64,000 bases of DNA from Microbacterium karelineae (GCF_009745985.1 NZ_WFIX01000182.1:1-64000), one strand, 5' to 3'. Counted from the first letter of the stretch, positions 50,802 to 62,150 are shown. Translations and numbers: made by a program. The notes: generated by a model from the sequence alone, not told the origin.

Positions 50802-52076
50802 ATGAGCCCGTCGACGCCCGCCTCGCCCGTCCCCCCTCCGGGGCCGGGCGAGGCGTCCGCCGTCGAGCTGCCGCGGCCGCCCGGCGTCTTCCGCCGATGG
50901 ATCGACCACCACCCCCGCGCGATCGACGCGCTCATCGCGATCGTCGCGGTCATCGCGCCCCACGTGCTGCTCGTCATCGCCCTGGGATCGGCACCGGAGG
51001 ACGGACCGCGCACGATCGTCGTGTCGATCATCGGAACCGTCGTGCTCACCGCCGGCGTGATGCTGCGCCGCCGGTGGCCGTTCCTCCTTCTCGTCCTCGC
51101 GCTCGGCGTCTCGGCGGCCAGCTCGGGGAACGAGGGGGCCGCGAGCGGTGCCGCGGCGTGGGTCGCGCTCTACTCGCTCGGCGTGTTCGCCGGCGTGCGG
51201 CGGGCGTGGATCGGGTTCGGCATCGCCGCCGCCGCGTCCTTCGTCCTCATGCAGTTCGACGCCGACCGGGCGGCGGGCCCCTGGTGGGCGCTCCTGATCG
51301 CCGACGTGCTGCAGGTGGGTGCGGCCTTCGTCATCCCCACCCTCGTGGGGCTCTGGATCGGCGGGCGCCGCCGATACGAGCACGCCCTCATCGCGCGCGC
51401 CGAGGACCTCGCGCGCGAGCGGGACCAGCGCGCCCGGCTCGCCGTGTCGGAGGAGCGGACGCGCATCGCCCGCGAGATGCACGACATCGTCTCGCACAGC
51501 CTCACGGTGATGATCACGCTGTCGGAGGGCGCGGCGGCGCAGGCCGAGGTGGGATCCGATCGCGCGCCCGACGCGATGCGCCGCGTCGCCGACACGGGGC
51601 GTGAATCTCTCGCCGAGATGCGCCGCCTGCTCGGCGTCCTGCGCTCCCCCGACACGCCCGCCGAGTTCGCGCCGCAGCCCGGGGCGGACTCGCTCTCCGC
51701 GCTCATCGCCCAGTTCCGCGACGCCGGGATGCCGGTGACATGGCGCAGCGAGGGAGAGCCCCTCGCATCGGGCGGCGTCGCGCTCACGACCTATCGCATC
51801 GTGCAGGAGTCGCTCACGAACGTCCTGCGCCACGCTCCTGGATCCCCGGCCGTCGCTGTGAGCGTGCGCAACCGCGACGGGCGGGTCACCATCACCGTCG
51901 ACAGCGACCTCACTCGCGACCCCCTCCCGTCCGACGGCGACGGACGCGGCCTCGTCGGCATGCGCGAACGCGCCGCCCTCCACGGCGGCGAGGTCGTCGC
52001 CGGTCCTCGACCCGACGGGCGCTGGCGCGTGCGCGCGACGCTCCTGCTGGATCCCCCACGAAAGGCATCGGAATGA
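50802..52076 (+). CDS. NarL-type sensor histidine kinase
   Basis: A 424-residue membrane sensor. Hydrophobic segments span about 41-185, followed by a coiled linker and a HisKA_3 dimerisation domain with phospho-accepting His227 in EMHDIVSHSL. The ATPase domain follows, with N-box ESLTNVLRHA and G2 GRGLVGMRER. The G1 region reads VTITVDSDL where an Asp-x-Gly is usual, so ATP binding may be unusual. No extracellular sensor domain is obvious. The overlapping ATGA joins it to the response regulator. It probably senses the state of the adjacent exporter or a membrane-active compound. Confidence 0.92.
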   Translation: MSPSTPASPVPPPGPGEASAVELPRPPGVFRRWIDHHPRAIDALIAIVAVIAPHVLLVIALGSAPEDGPRTIVVSIIGTVVLTAGVMLRRRWPFLLLVLALGVSAASSGNEGAASGAAAWVALYSLGVFAGVRRAWIGFGIAAAASFVLMQFDADRAAGPWWALLIADVLQVGAAFVIPTLVGLWIGGRRRYEHALIARAEDLARERDQRARLAVSEERTRIAREMHDIVSHSLTVMITLSEGAAAQAEVGSDRAPDAMRRVADTGRESLAEMRRLLGVLRSPDTPAEFAPQPGADSLSALIAQFRDAGMPVTWRSEGEPLASGGVALTTYRIVQESLTNVLRHAPGSPAVAVSVRNRDGRVTITVDSDLTRDPLPSDGDGRGLVGMRERAALHGGEVVAGPRPDGRWRVRATLLLDPPRKASE

Positions 52077-52732
52077 CGAACGAGACGATCCGCGTCGCCC
52101 TCATCGACGACCAGGAGCTCGTGCGCATGGGGCTGCGCATGATGCTCGATCCCCTGCCCGACATCACGGTCGTCGGCGAGGCCTCCGACGGGCGCCAGGC
52201 GATCGACCTCGCGCGCGCGGGCGGCGTCGACGTGATGCTCATGGACGTGCGGATGCCGGGCGTCGACGGCATCGCGGCGACCGAGGCGATCACGGCCGCG
52301 TCCGGTGCCCCGCGGGTGCTCGTGCTGACGACCTTCGACCTCGACGAATACGCGTTCGGCGCGCTCCGCGCCGGCGCGAGCGGCTTCCTCCTCAAGGATG
52401 CGCGCCCCGAGGATCTCTTCGGGGCGATCCGCGCCGTGCACTCGGGCGACGCGGCGCTCGCGCCCCGCGTGACGGCGCGGATGATCGAACGATTCGTCGA
52501 TGCCCCCGCGCCCCGCGCCGAACAGGACCCGCTGCTCGAGACGCTCACGCCACGCGAGCGCGAGATCCTCGTCGCGATCGGCGAGGGGCTCTCGAACGAC
52601 GAGCTCGCGGAGCGGTTCTTCCTGTCGGTCTCGACGGTGAAGACCCACATCGGCCGCCTGCTGCAGAAGCTGGGGGCACGCGACCGGGTCCAGCTCGTCA
52701 TCCGCTCCTACGAGTGGGGGCTCGTCGGGTGA
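52073..52732 (+). CDS. NarL/FixJ-type response regulator
   Basis: A 219-residue DNA-binding regulator. The receiver domain (about 6-120) has the acidic pair IDDQ, phospho-acceptor Asp58 in LMDVRMPG and Lys in LLKDA. The LuxR-type helix-turn-helix is at about 150-212 (LTPREREILVAIGEGLSNDELAERFFLSVSTVKTH in pieces). Partner of the kinase just upstream, and likely controller of the exporter genes. It ends 4 bases from the convergent miaA stop. Confidence 0.95.
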   Translation: MTNETIRVALIDDQELVRMGLRMMLDPLPDITVVGEASDGRQAIDLARAGGVDVMLMDVRMPGVDGIAATEAITAASGAPRVLVLTTFDLDEYAFGALRAGASGFLLKDARPEDLFGAIRAVHSGDAALAPRVTARMIERFVDAPAPRAEQDPLLETLTPREREILVAIGEGLSNDELAERFFLSVSTVKTHIGRLLQKLGARDRVQLVIRSYEWGLVG

Positions 52733-52736
52733 CGCC

Positions 52737-53648
52737 TCACGTGTCGATCCAGCGAACCCGTTCGTAGCGGCGGAACCAGCCGACCTGGCGGCGCGCGTAC
52801 CGCCGGGTGAGGGACTGCGTCTCGGCGATCGCCTCGGCCTCGGTGCTCTCCCCGGACAGCTGTGCGAGCGCCTGCGCGTAGCCGATCGCGCGGCTCGCGG
52901 TCTTCCCTCGCTCCAGACCGAGATCGCGAAGCGCCGCGGTCTCGGCGAGCATGCCCTGCCGCCACATGCGCTCGACGCGGCGGTCGAGCCTGTCGACGAG
53001 GACGGGGCGCTCGGTCCGCAGGCCGAGGATCGTCGACGCCCGCCACGGCGTCGGCGCATCGGGCAGAGCGGCTCCGTGCCCGTCCCTGCCCTGCTCGATC
53101 ACCTCGAGGGCGCGGACGACGCGGCGCGTGTTGCGCGGATCCACCCTGTCTGCCGTCGCGGGGTCCCTGTGCCGCAGCTCGTCGTACAGCGCGCCCGCTC
53201 CCTCGCTCTCGAGGCGTGCCTCGAGGCGGGCGCGGAGGGCGTCGTCGCGGGGCGGGAACCGGAAGTCGAAGAGCACGCTCGAGACGTACAGGCCGGATCC
53301 CCCGACGAGGATCGCATGGCGTCCGCGCGCGATCGCGTCGTCGATCGCGCTGCGCGCGGCCGATTGGTAGGCGGCGACGGCCGCTTCCTGGGTGATGTCG
53401 AGGACGTCGAACAGGTGGTGCGGGATGCCGCGCCGCTCGTGCGGCGCGAGCTTGGCCGTGCCGATGTCCATGCCGCGGTACAGCTGCATCGCGTCGGCGT
53501 TCACGATCTCGGCGGGCGTGCCGGATGCGTCGAGGGCCTCGGCGAGGTCGAGCGAGAGCTCGCTCTTGCCCGTTCCCGTCGCGCCGACGACCGCCCACAG
53601 CCCCGGCGCGCTCGCGGTGCCGGCGACGTCTGGAGGGAGGAGGCTCAC
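52737..53648 (-). CDS. miaA: tRNA dimethylallyltransferase
   Basis: Prenylates A37 of tRNAs reading UNN codons. The 303 residues have the P-loop [33 protein letters not shown] and a C-terminal [17 protein letters not shown] block. I chose GTG at 53648, which overlaps the miaB stop (GTGA). MiaB then methylthiolates the same base, so the two enzymes act in sequence. Confidence 0.95.
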   Translation of the reverse strand: MSLLPPDVAGTASAPGLWAVVGATGTGKSELSLDLAEALDASGTPAEIVNADAMQLYRGMDIGTAKLAPHERRGIPHHLFDVLDITQEAAVAAYQSAARSAIDDAIARGRHAILVGGSGLYVSSVLFDFRFPPRDDALRARLEARLESEGAGALYDELRHRDPATADRVDPRNTRRVVRALEVIEQGRDGHGAALPDAPTPWRASTILGLRTERPVLVDRLDRRVERMWRQGMLAETAALRDLGLERGKTASRAIGYAQALAQLSGESTEAEAIAETQSLTRRYARRQVGWFRRYERVRWIDT

Positions 53649-55195
53649 GCCCCGGCGCGGATCGTCGGCAGCCCGAGCGTGACCGCGCCGCCGGCGGCCG
53701 GGCTCCCGGATGCCGGGACGGCGCACGAGGCGGCCTGCGCCCGGTCGTATGCGTCGCCCGCGCGCGTGCGGCGCACGCGCAGCGGCGCGCCATCGGTGCT
53801 GTCGGCGAGGAGGTGGGACGGCGCCGCGTGTGTGACCGTGACGGTGACGACGTCGCCCGGGCGCGGGAGGTCGGATCCGTCCGGCACCTCGAAGTGCACG
53901 AGGCGGTTGTCCTCGGCGCGGCCGGTCAGGCGGTGGGTCGCGGCGTCCTTCTTGCCCTCACCCGTGGAGACGAGCACGTCGAGGGTGCGCCCCAGCTGCT
54001 TCTCGTTCTCTTCGAGGGTGATGCGCTGCTGCAGGGCGATGAGGCGGTCGTAGCGTTCCTGCACGACGTGCTTCGGCACCTGGTTCGGCATCGTCGCGGC
54101 GGGTGTGCCCTCGCGGATCGAATACTGGAAGGTGAAGGCGCTCGAGAAGCGCGCCTGCTCGACGACGCGCAGGGTGTCCTCGAAGTCGTCGTCGGTCTCA
54201 CCGGGGAATCCGACGATGATGTCCGTCGTGATCGCGGCCTGCGGGATCTTCTCTCGCACGCGGTCGAGGATTCCGAGGAACCTCTTCGAGCGATAGGAGC
54301 GGCGCATGTCCTTGAGCACCTTGTCGCTGCCGGACTGCAGCGGCATGTGGAGCTGCGGCATGACGTTCGGCGTCTCGGCCATCGCGTCGATCACATCGTC
54401 GGTGAAGGCCGCCGGGTGCGGGCTCGTGAAGCGCACGCGCTCGAGGCCGTCGATCTCGCCGCAGGCGCGCAGCAGCTTGCTGAACGCCTCGCGGTCGCCG
54501 AACTCCACGCCGTAGGTGTTCACGTTCTGGCCGAGCAGCGTGACCTCGATCGCCCCGTCGTCGGTGAGGAGCCTGATCTCCTCGAGGATGTCGCCGGGAC
54601 GCCGGTCCTTCTCCTTGCCGCGCAGGCTCGGCACGATGCAGAAGGTGCACGTGTTGTTGCATCCGACCGAGATCGACACCCAGCCCGAGTGGTGCGAGTC
54701 GCGCTTCGTCGGGAGCGTCGACGGGAACACCTCGAGCGACTCGAGGATCTCGAGCTCCGCCTCGTCGTTGTGCCGCGACCGCTCGAGCAGCTGCGGGAGC
54801 GACCCCATGTTGTGGGTTCCGAAGACGACGTCGACCCACGGCGCCTTCTCGACGACCGCGTCCTTGTCCATCTGGGCGAGGCAGCCGCCGACCGCGATCT
54901 GCATGCCGTCGCGCTCGGCCTTCTTCGACTTCAGGTGGCCGAGCGTGCCGTAGAGCTTGCCGGCCGCGTTCTCGCGCACGGCGCACGTGTTGATGATGAC
55001 GACGTCGGCGTCCTCCCCGTCGGCCGCGGGGACGTAGCCGGCGCTCTCGAGCGAGCCGGACAGCCGCTCGGAGTCGTGCACGTTCATCTGACAGCCGAAG
55101 GTGCGCACCTCGTACGAGCGGGCGCGGCCCGCGGCGTCGACAGCTGCGGGCGAGGGCTCGATGAGCGTCGGAGCGCTGGAGGGCGTGGTGATCAC
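53645..55195 (-). CDS. miaB: tRNA methylthiotransferase MiaB
   Basis: Radical-SAM enzyme making ms2i6A37. The 516 residues have an N-terminal UPF0004 domain with three cluster cysteines ([24 protein letters not shown]), the radical-SAM CNNTCTFC triad, and a TRAM domain, then a tail of about 60 residues. GTG at 55195 has no SD sequence; TAGAAT ends exactly 7 bases upstream, so a leaderless mRNA is likely even though recX is only 47 bases away. Confidence 0.97.
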   Translation of the reverse strand: MITTPSSAPTLIEPSPAAVDAAGRARSYEVRTFGCQMNVHDSERLSGSLESAGYVPAADGEDADVVIINTCAVRENAAGKLYGTLGHLKSKKAERDGMQIAVGGCLAQMDKDAVVEKAPWVDVVFGTHNMGSLPQLLERSRHNDEAELEILESLEVFPSTLPTKRDSHHSGWVSISVGCNNTCTFCIVPSLRGKEKDRRPGDILEEIRLLTDDGAIEVTLLGQNVNTYGVEFGDREAFSKLLRACGEIDGLERVRFTSPHPAAFTDDVIDAMAETPNVMPQLHMPLQSGSDKVLKDMRRSYRSKRFLGILDRVREKIPQAAITTDIIVGFPGETDDDFEDTLRVVEQARFSSAFTFQYSIREGTPAATMPNQVPKHVVQERYDRLIALQQRITLEENEKQLGRTLDVLVSTGEGKKDAATHRLTGRAEDNRLVHFEVPDGSDLPRPGDVVTVTVTHAAPSHLLADSTDGAPLRVRRTRAGDAYDRAQAASCAVPASGSPAAGGAVTLGLPTIRAGA

Positions 55196-55202
55196 GAGGA
55201 CG

Positions 55203-55208
55203 ATTCTA
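55203..55208 (-). promoter_or_regulatory. -10 element of leaderless miaB promoter
   Basis: TAGAAT on the minus strand, 7 bases before the miaB GTG start. A near-consensus -10 in the short recX-miaB gap. Confidence 0.55.
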
Positions 55209-55242
55209 CTTTCCGCGCGGGCACCGGGGGTGTGAGGACCCT

Positions 55243-56084
55243 CTATCGGAAGCGCACGCCGCCGCCCCGCGCCTCGTCGAGCGCCTGGTTCGCGACGCTC
55301 ATGGCGAGAGAGCCGCCGTAGCCGCGGCGCGACAGCTGGCCGATGAGGCGGCGCAGCGCCGTGTCGTGGTCGTGGCGCACGAGCGCGGGCGCCTTGGAGC
55401 GCGCGAACTCGAGGGCGCGCTCGTGGTCGTCGTCGGGGAGCTCGGCGAGCGCCGCGTCGATCGCCTCGCGCGCCACGCCCCGCTGGGAGAGGCTCTGCCC
55501 GATCGCGCGCCGCCCCTGGTTCTTGCGGGTGACGGCCGCGTAGACGAGCTGCTCGGCGAGCCGGTCGTCGTCGATCGCGCCGACGCGCGTGAGCCGGTCG
55601 ACGATGTCGTCGACGTCGTGCGGGGGGACGCCGTCGCGTCGCAGCCGGTCGCGAGCCTCGCGCTCCGACAGCGAACGGGTCGCCAGGGCGCGCGTCAGGC
55701 GCGCCTCAGCGCGCGAGGTCGCCTCAGCGGCCTCCGCGTCGCCGTCGGATTCCCCGCCATCCCCGGGCCCCGCCGCGCCTCTCGCCCCGGCGCTGCCGCC
55801 GGGGCGGGCGGCCGAGCCCTCGGCGCCCGCGGCACCGAGGGGCGGCGCGGCACCGAGGGGCGGCGCGGTGCCCATCGGCGACGCGCCGCCCCGGGCGGAC
55901 GGCCCGCCGGCGCCGCCGCGCCACGTCGTGTGCCACCCGTCGATCTCGCCGGCCGGGTCCGCCGCGCCGGTCGCGCCCGCCGAGGTGTCGCGCCTGACCG
56001 GCGCGTCCGGTGCCTCCCCGCCGAACAGCGGGACCACGGGGGCGAGATGCTCGCCCCCGAGGTTCTGCCCTGCCATGTCGGTGC

Positions 56085-56088
<4 letters not shown>
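55243..56088 (-). CDS. recX: Recombination regulator RecX with a long N-terminal extension
   Basis: Modulates RecA filaments. The C-terminal 160 residues are a RecX domain of helical triplets ([60 protein letters not shown]). The first about 120 residues are Gly/Ala/Pro-rich and look disordered. GTG at 56088 overlaps the recA stop (GTGA). An 18-bp tandem repeat encodes APPLGA-type repeats in the extension. The start could lie further in, but the overlap supports the long form. Confidence 0.9.
55831..55866. repeat. 18-bp tandem repeat inside recX
   Basis: Two identical 18-base units (55831-55848 and 55849-55866) inside the low-complexity part of recX. They keep the reading frame. Confidence 0.85.
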
Positions 56089-57146
<1,058 letters not shown>

Positions 57147-57409
57147 GATGGCTCTCCTTCGTCTGCTCGTGTACCGCCGCCCATAGGCTGTCGTGACCCG
57201 ACTCAGGTGGACGGATTCTTCGACAGGGCGCGTGGCGTCTGCCGCCGTTCGTCACGTTACGGAGCACCACTGACAAACGAAGCCGGTGGTCGCCGGAATG
57301 TGGAGAACTCGTGCGAGACCCACGTTGGGGACGAGCCTACGCCCGCTAGAACAGATCTTCGAACGCGACGCGCCGAGAACGGAGAGAGGTTCGAACGGCC
57401 GACGAACCG
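57147..57409 (-). promoter_or_regulatory. recA upstream region
   Basis: 263 bases without a gene. Besides the promoter and LexA box near 57334-57363 it holds a leader of about 180 bases. I see no conserved RNA structure in it. Confidence 0.5.
57334..57363 (-). promoter_or_regulatory. recA promoter with LexA box
   Basis: On the minus strand -35 TTCGAA (57363-57358), 18 bases, -10 TAGGCT (57339-57334). The plus strand 57349-57363 reads GAAC-AG-ATCTTCGAA, identical at all 13 non-variable positions to the box ahead of the LysM gene (GAAC-TT-ATCTTCGAA). LexA bound here would cover the -35 and spacer. Confidence 0.6.
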
Positions 57410-57631
57410 TCAGTCGCGTCGCGGATCGCGCAGGCCGACGCCGTACCGGGCCGCGGCGGGGAGATCGGTCTCCTCGCAGAGGGCGGCCCAGATCTCGCGC
57501 GGCGGGATGCCCGCCTCGAGCGCATCGGTCGTCGTGCGATCGATCGTCGGCAGGAGGAGGTCGTGCAGGATCCAGTTCGCGCGCGCGCCGAACTGGTCGT
57601 CGATCGCGCGCAACAGCTCGCTGCGCCTCAC
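57410..57631 (-). CDS. DUF3046 domain protein
   Basis: A 73-residue actinobacterial protein of unknown function with the family core RRSELLRAIDDQFG ... DALEAGIPPREIWAALCEETDLP. I chose GTG at 57631, where family similarity begins. It stands between a clgR-like gene and recA, its usual position. Confidence 0.85.
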   Translation of the reverse strand: MRRSELLRAIDDQFGARANWILHDLLLPTIDRTTTDALEAGIPPREIWAALCEETDLPAAARYGVGLRDPRRD

Positions 57632-57659
57632 TCGACGCGGCTCATCGCGGCGGCAGCGC

Positions 57660-57971
57660 TCACTGCAGGGACAGCTCGGGCTCGACCTCGGCGACCAGGT
57701 CGTCGGGAACGACATCCGGGAAGGCGTCGTCGATCCCCTCGATCACCGCGAGACGGTCGCCGACTCGGCGCATCACGACGGAGATCGGAACCTCCAGCGC
57801 CTCCGTGACGGCGGCGAGGATCTCGCTCGAGACCTCTTTCTGACCTCGCTCGACCTCGCTGAGGTACCCGAGCGCCACGCTCGCCCTGCTGGCGACCTGG
57901 CGCAGGGTCTGACCTCGCTGCAGTCGGAAATCGCGAAGCACGTCGCCGATCTCTTGACGTACCAGGATCAT
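57660..57971 (-). CDS. clgR: ClgR-like XRE-family transcription regulator
   Basis: A 103-residue regulator with one helix-turn-helix (about 8-62, LRDFRLQRGQTLRQVASRASV ... GYLSEVERGQKEVSSE). The sequence matches ClgR, the activator of Clp protease and other stress genes in actinobacteria. ATG at 57971 follows GGAGGGG. The acidic C-terminal tail (VEPELSLQ) resembles degradation tags of ClgR proteins, an inference. Confidence 0.85.
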   Translation of the reverse strand: MILVRQEIGDVLRDFRLQRGQTLRQVASRASVALGYLSEVERGQKEVSSEILAAVTEALEVPISVVMRRVGDRLAVIEGIDDAFPDVVPDDLVAEVEPELSLQ

Positions 57972-58121
57972 GGCGGCCCCTCCCTCGTCTCTCGCGTTCC
58001 TCGAAGCGTCGTGCGGGCTCGGGGCCCGCACATCCTGTTCACACCAGGCTACTGCCCGAACGCGGGCCCGCGGCGCGAATCAGGTAATGATGACATCGGT
58101 GAAACATCCCTCACAGCCTCG

Positions 58122-58637
58122 CTATTCCCCGCCGCCGCGATCCGCCGTGCGGATCGCCGCGACCGCGAGGTCGAGGACGGCCGCCACGGCCGCCCGCCGG
58201 ATGGCGTCGCGATCGCCGTCGAAGGCGGCGGTCTCGACGCGATCTCCATCCGGCGTCGACACCGCGACGCACACCGTCCCGACCACGATGCCGCCCTGCT
58301 GGTCGGGCCCCGCGACGCCCGTGGTCGCCAACCCGACGTCGGCGTCCGCACCATCGACGGCCAGCGCGCGGCGCGCACCGCGCGCCATCTGGAGCGCGAC
58401 ATCGGGGTGCACCGGACCGTGCGCGGCGAGGAGGGCCGCGTCGACGCCGAGGAGGGAGCGCTTGACACGGGTGTCGTACGCGACGACTCCCCCGCGCATG
58501 CTCGCCGAGGCCCCCGGCACGTCGACGATCGCGGCGGCGACGAGCCCGCCCGTCAGCGACTCGGCGGTGCCGATGCTCCAGCCGCGCCGCCCCAGCTCGT
58601 CGAGCAGCTCGCCCGCGCGGGGCGCGGGCGCCGTCAC
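58122..58637 (-). CDS. CinA C-terminal domain protein (NMN amidohydrolase type)
   Basis: A 171-residue stand-alone CinA C-terminal domain, which deamidates nicotinamide mononucleotide in NAD salvage. Motifs: GTAESLTGGLVAA, VVAYDTRVK, ATTGVAGPDQQGG. It lacks the N-terminal COG1058 half. GTG at 58637 overlaps the pgsA stop (GTGA). The ftsK-pgsA-cinA-clgR-recA order is conserved in actinobacteria. Confidence 0.93.
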   Translation of the reverse strand: MTAPAPRAGELLDELGRRGWSIGTAESLTGGLVAAAIVDVPGASASMRGGVVAYDTRVKRSLLGVDAALLAAHGPVHPDVALQMARGARRALAVDGADADVGLATTGVAGPDQQGGIVVGTVCVAVSTPDGDRVETAAFDGDRDAIRRAAVAAVLDLAVAAIRTADRGGGE

Positions 58638-59209
58638 CGGCCGCTCCGCGCGCCGCGCACCTGCGCCAGCACGTAGTCGATGCCGCTCGCGATCGTGAGG
58701 ATCACGACGATCCACATGCACACCGCGGTGACCACGACCCACGGCGTGAAGCCGACCACGACGTGCACCGGCAGCAGCGCCCATGCGAGCGCGACGCCCT
58801 GGAACGCGGTCTTGGCCTTGCCCATCCAGGCGGCCGCCACGACGTGCTCCTTGCGCATGATGAGGCGGTGCACCGTGATGCCCCATTCGCGGACGAGGAT
58901 GACGACGACCATCCACCACGACACCTCGCCGAGGATCGCGAGGCCCACGAAGGCGGCCCCCGTGAGCAGCTTGTCGGCGATCGGATCCCACAGCTTGCCG
59001 AAGTCGCTCACGATCTCGAAGCGGCGCGCGAGATAGCCGTCGACCCAGTCGGTCGAGATCGCGAGGATGAACAGGATCGCGGCCGCGAGCCGCACGCCGA
59101 GGTGGGGATCCCCGAACGAACCGCCGATGAGGAGCAGCACGAAGAACACGATCGCGAGCGGGATGCGCGCGACGGTGATTGCGTTCGGCAGCTGAGGATG
59201 GATCGCCAT
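58634..59209 (-). CDS. pgsA: CDP-diacylglycerol-glycerol-3-phosphate 3-phosphatidyltransferase
   Basis: Makes phosphatidylglycerol phosphate in the membrane. The 191 residues have several membrane helices and the CDP-alcohol phosphotransferase motif DG-x2-AR-x8-G-x3-D-x3-D (DGYLARRF...FGKLWDPIADK). The assignment to PgsA rather than cardiolipin or PI-phosphate synthase rests on overall similarity and context. Confidence 0.92.
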   Translation of the reverse strand: MAIHPQLPNAITVARIPLAIVFFVLLLIGGSFGDPHLGVRLAAAILFILAISTDWVDGYLARRFEIVSDFGKLWDPIADKLLTGAAFVGLAILGEVSWWMVVVILVREWGITVHRLIMRKEHVVAAAWMGKAKTAFQGVALAWALLPVHVVVGFTPWVVVTAVCMWIVVILTIASGIDYVLAQVRGARSGR

Positions 59210-59233
59210 GTCCCCAGTCTCGCAGGCGGAGCG

Positions 59234-62065
59234 TCAGTCGCGCCCCGTCAGCCCCCAGGCGTCTTCGCTCTCGGACTCGTCGACGACAGGGAGGCCCTCG
59301 AACTGCGCCTCGATGGGATCCGTGTCGTAGCGATCGTCGGGAACGGGCGCGGAGGCCCCCGTGGACGGCGCCTCGACGTCGGCCTGGGCAGCGGTCGCCG
59401 CCGGCGGCTCCTGCCCCTTCAGCTTCGCGAGCACGGTCGGGAGCTGCTCGGGCGTCACGAGCACGTCGCGCGCCTTCGAGCCCTCGGAGGGGCCGACGAT
59501 CTCTCGCGACTCGAGCAGGTCCATGAGGCGGCCCGCCTTCGCGAAGCCGACGCGCAGCTTGCGCTGCAGCATCGAGGTCGAGCCGAACTGGCTCGAGACG
59601 ATGAGCTCGGTCGCCGCGAGCAGGACCTCGAGGTCGTCTCCGATGTCTTCGTCGATCTCCTTCTTCGGCGCGTCGATCGCCTCCGCGACGTCCGAGCGGT
59701 ACTCGGGGCGCGCCTGACCGGTGACGTGCTTCACGACCGAGTCGATCTCGTCTTCTGTGACCCACGCGCCCTGAAGGCGGAAGGGCTTCGACGAGCCCAT
59801 GGGCGAGAACAGGGCGTCGCCCTGTCCGATCAGCTTGTCGGCGCCGGGGCCGTCGAGGATGACGCGCGAGTCGGTCACGCTCGTGACGGCGAAGGCGAGT
59901 CGCGACGGCACGTTCGCCTTGATGAGGCCGGTGACGACGTCGACGGACGGGCGCTGGGTCGCGAGGACGAGGTGGATGCCCGAGGCGCGCGCGAGCTGCG
60001 TGATGCGGACGATCGAGTCCTCGACGTCGCGCGGCGCCACCATCATGAGGTCGGCGAGCTCGTCGACGACCACCAGCAGGTACGGGTACGGCTTGAGCAC
60101 GCGCTCGGACCCGACCGGCAGCTGGATCTCGTCGTTCACGACCGCGCGATTGAAGTCGTCGATGTGGCGGAAGCCGAACGACGCGAGGTCGTCGTACCGC
60201 ATGTCCATCTCCTTCACGACCCACTGCAGCGCCTCGGCCGCCTTCTTCGGGTTCGTGATGATCGGCGTGATGAGGTGCGGGACCCCCGCATAGCTCGTCA
60301 GCTCGACGCGCTTCGGGTCGACGAGCACCATGCGCACCTCGCTCGGCTTCGCGTGCATGAGCAGGCTCGTGATCATCGAGTTCACGAAGCTCGACTTGCC
60401 GGAGCCCGTCGATCCGGCGACGAGCAGGTGGGGCATCTTCGCGAGGTTCGCCACGACGAAGCCGCCGGAGACGTCCTTGCCGACGCCGATGGTCAGGGGG
60501 TGCGTCGACTTCTGGGCCGCGGGCGAGCGCAGGATGTCGCCGAGCGCGACCGTCTCACGGTCGACGTTCGGGATCTCGATGCCGATCGCGCTCTTGCCCG
60601 GGATCGGCGCGAGGATGCGCACGTCGTTCGACGCCACGGCGTACGAGATGTTGTTCGACAGCTGCGTGATCTTCTCGACCTTGACACCGGGCCCGAGCTC
60701 GACCTCGTACTGCGTCACGGTCGGCCCGCGGGAGAAGCCGGTGACCTTCGCGTTGACCTTGAACTCGGCGAACACGTTCTCGATCTGCGCGACCATGCGG
60801 TCGTTCGCGTCGGAGCTGACGACCGCCGGGGGGCCGGCGGCGAGCGTCGCAGGCGATGGAAGCGCGTAGGGCGCCTCGGGCGGCTGCGGGCCGCGCGCGC
60901 CGGGCCCGTCGGTTCCGAAGCCCGAGATGCCCCCGATCTCGCCGTCGTCGGCGTCGTCATCGCCCATGAGGCCGAAGCTCGACTCGCTGTCGGCGGCCGA
61001 CTCGCGCAGGCTCTGCAGCGCCGGGTCGTTCAGCACCTGCGTCGCCTGGTCGGCGGGCGCAGCGGGTGGGGAGTGCACGGGCGCGGGCGCCGTGTCGGGC
61101 TCGATGTCGACGACGGCGCGGTCGTAGCCGCGATCCGTCTGCTCGCCGAGCAGATCGGTGAGCTGCTGCGGATCCGTGACGGCCTCGACGTCCTCCTCGC
61201 GACCGGAGGCGTTGCGCCGCCACCACGGCAGCTCGTCGGCGCCGTCGAACAGCTCGGCGTCGGCGGCCTTCCTGCGGCGGCCCCTGCGGCCGCGCGCCGG
61301 CTTCTCGTCGATGACCTCGGTCGGCGCGTCGGCGCTCGCGCGCGCCTCGCTCGGCGGCTCGGCGTCGAACATCCAGGCGTACAGGTCGCCGAGGCGGCGG
61401 CCGATGCGGTTCGGGGGCGTCTTCGTGATGATGAGCAGGCTCAGCGCCACGAGCACCGCGAGGGCGACGTAGCCGCCGATCGGAGTGATGAGCATGCCGA
61501 GCGGCTCGCCGATCATCCAGCCGAACAGGCCACCGGCCTCGCTGAGCGCGGGCATGCCCTCCGCCGGGGCAGGTCGGCCGAGCGCGAGGTGGCAGATGCC
61601 GGCGACCGACACCGTGAAGAGGGCGAAGCCGATGCCGACGCGCCCGTTGTCGTTGACCGACGCGGGATGGCGGAACAGCCAGCCGGCGAGGAAGAGCAGG
61701 AGCACGGGGAACACGAACGCCGTGCGGCCGATGAGCAGGCCGAACGTGTAGGCGCTGATCTGCGCAGCGATCTCGTCGCCGATGAAGAACCATTCGACGA
61801 CGGCTCCCGCGATCGCGAGCAGCACGAGCAGCAGCGGGAAACCGTCGCGGCGATCGTCGCGCTCGAGGGTCTCGGATCCGAAGGCGCGGAAGAGGCCGCC
61901 CACGGCGTGAGCGACGCCGTTCCAGGCCCGCACCGGCACCGCCGGACGGTCGGGATCGTCGATGTGGTTCCGGGGCGCGGGCGCGGCCTTCTTCGCCGCC
62001 CCCTTCGAGGAGGCGCGCGAGGCGTTCTGCCCGGATTTCTTGGGCGCAGTGGACGAGCGTGCCAT
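59234..62065 (-). CDS. ftsK: DNA translocase FtsK/SpoIIIE
   Basis: Pumps chromosome DNA at the division septum. The 943 residues comprise a membrane part with about four helices (75-215), an acidic Pro-rich linker (about 220-415), and the motor with Walker [10 protein letters not shown] (about 551), Walker [14 protein letters not shown], and the C-terminal winged-helix gamma domain ([20 protein letters not shown]). ATG at 62065 is preceded by TACCGT ending exactly 7 bases upstream and has no SD sequence. Confidence 0.97.
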   Translation of the reverse strand: MARSSTAPKKSGQNASRASSKGAAKKAAPAPRNHIDDPDRPAVPVRAWNGVAHAVGGLFRAFGSETLERDDRRDGFPLLLVLLAIAGAVVEWFFIGDEIAAQISAYTFGLLIGRTAFVFPVLLLFLAGWLFRHPASVNDNGRVGIGFALFTVSVAGICHLALGRPAPAEGMPALSEAGGLFGWMIGEPLGMLITPIGGYVALAVLVALSLLIITKTPPNRIGRRLGDLYAWMFDAEPPSEARASADAPTEVIDEKPARGRRGRRRKAADAELFDGADELPWWRRNASGREEDVEAVTDPQQLTDLLGEQTDRGYDRAVVDIEPDTAPAPVHSPPAAPADQATQVLNDPALQSLRESAADSESSFGLMGDDDADDGEIGGISGFGTDGPGARGPQPPEAPYALPSPATLAAGPPAVVSSDANDRMVAQIENVFAEFKVNAKVTGFSRGPTVTQYEVELGPGVKVEKITQLSNNISYAVASNDVRILAPIPGKSAIGIEIPNVDRETVALGDILRSPAAQKSTHPLTIGVGKDVSGGFVVANLAKMPHLLVAGSTGSGKSSFVNSMITSLLMHAKPSEVRMVLVDPKRVELTSYAGVPHLITPIITNPKKAAEALQWVVKEMDMRYDDLASFGFRHIDDFNRAVVNDEIQLPVGSERVLKPYPYLLVVVDELADLMMVAPRDVEDSIVRITQLARASGIHLVLATQRPSVDVVTGLIKANVPSRLAFAVTSVTDSRVILDGPGADKLIGQGDALFSPMGSSKPFRLQGAWVTEDEIDSVVKHVTGQARPEYRSDVAEAIDAPKKEIDEDIGDDLEVLLAATELIVSSQFGSTSMLQRKLRVGFAKAGRLMDLLESREIVGPSEGSKARDVLVTPEQLPTVLAKLKGQEPPAATAAQADVEAPSTGASAPVPDDRYDTDPIEAQFEGLPVVDESESEDAWGLTGRD

Positions 62066-62072
62066 GGGATCC

Positions 62073-62078
62073 ACGGTA
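62073..62078 (-). promoter_or_regulatory. -10 element of leaderless ftsK promoter
   Basis: TACCGT on the minus strand, 7 bases before the ftsK ATG, just after the rnj terminator. Confidence 0.45.
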
Positions 62079-62113
62079 CGTCGAACCCCTGACATTCCGC
62101 GGGAGGACGCGCA

Positions 62114-62150
62114 CGGCCCGGGCGTTTCCCTGGGGGAACCGCCCGGGCCG
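62114..62150 (-). terminator. Terminator after rnj
   Basis: CGGCCCGGGCG (62114-62124) pairs perfectly with CGCCCGGGCCG (62140-62150), with an inner TTCCC/GGGAA stem. It lies 13 bases after the rnj stop codon and ahead of ftsK. Confidence 0.82.
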
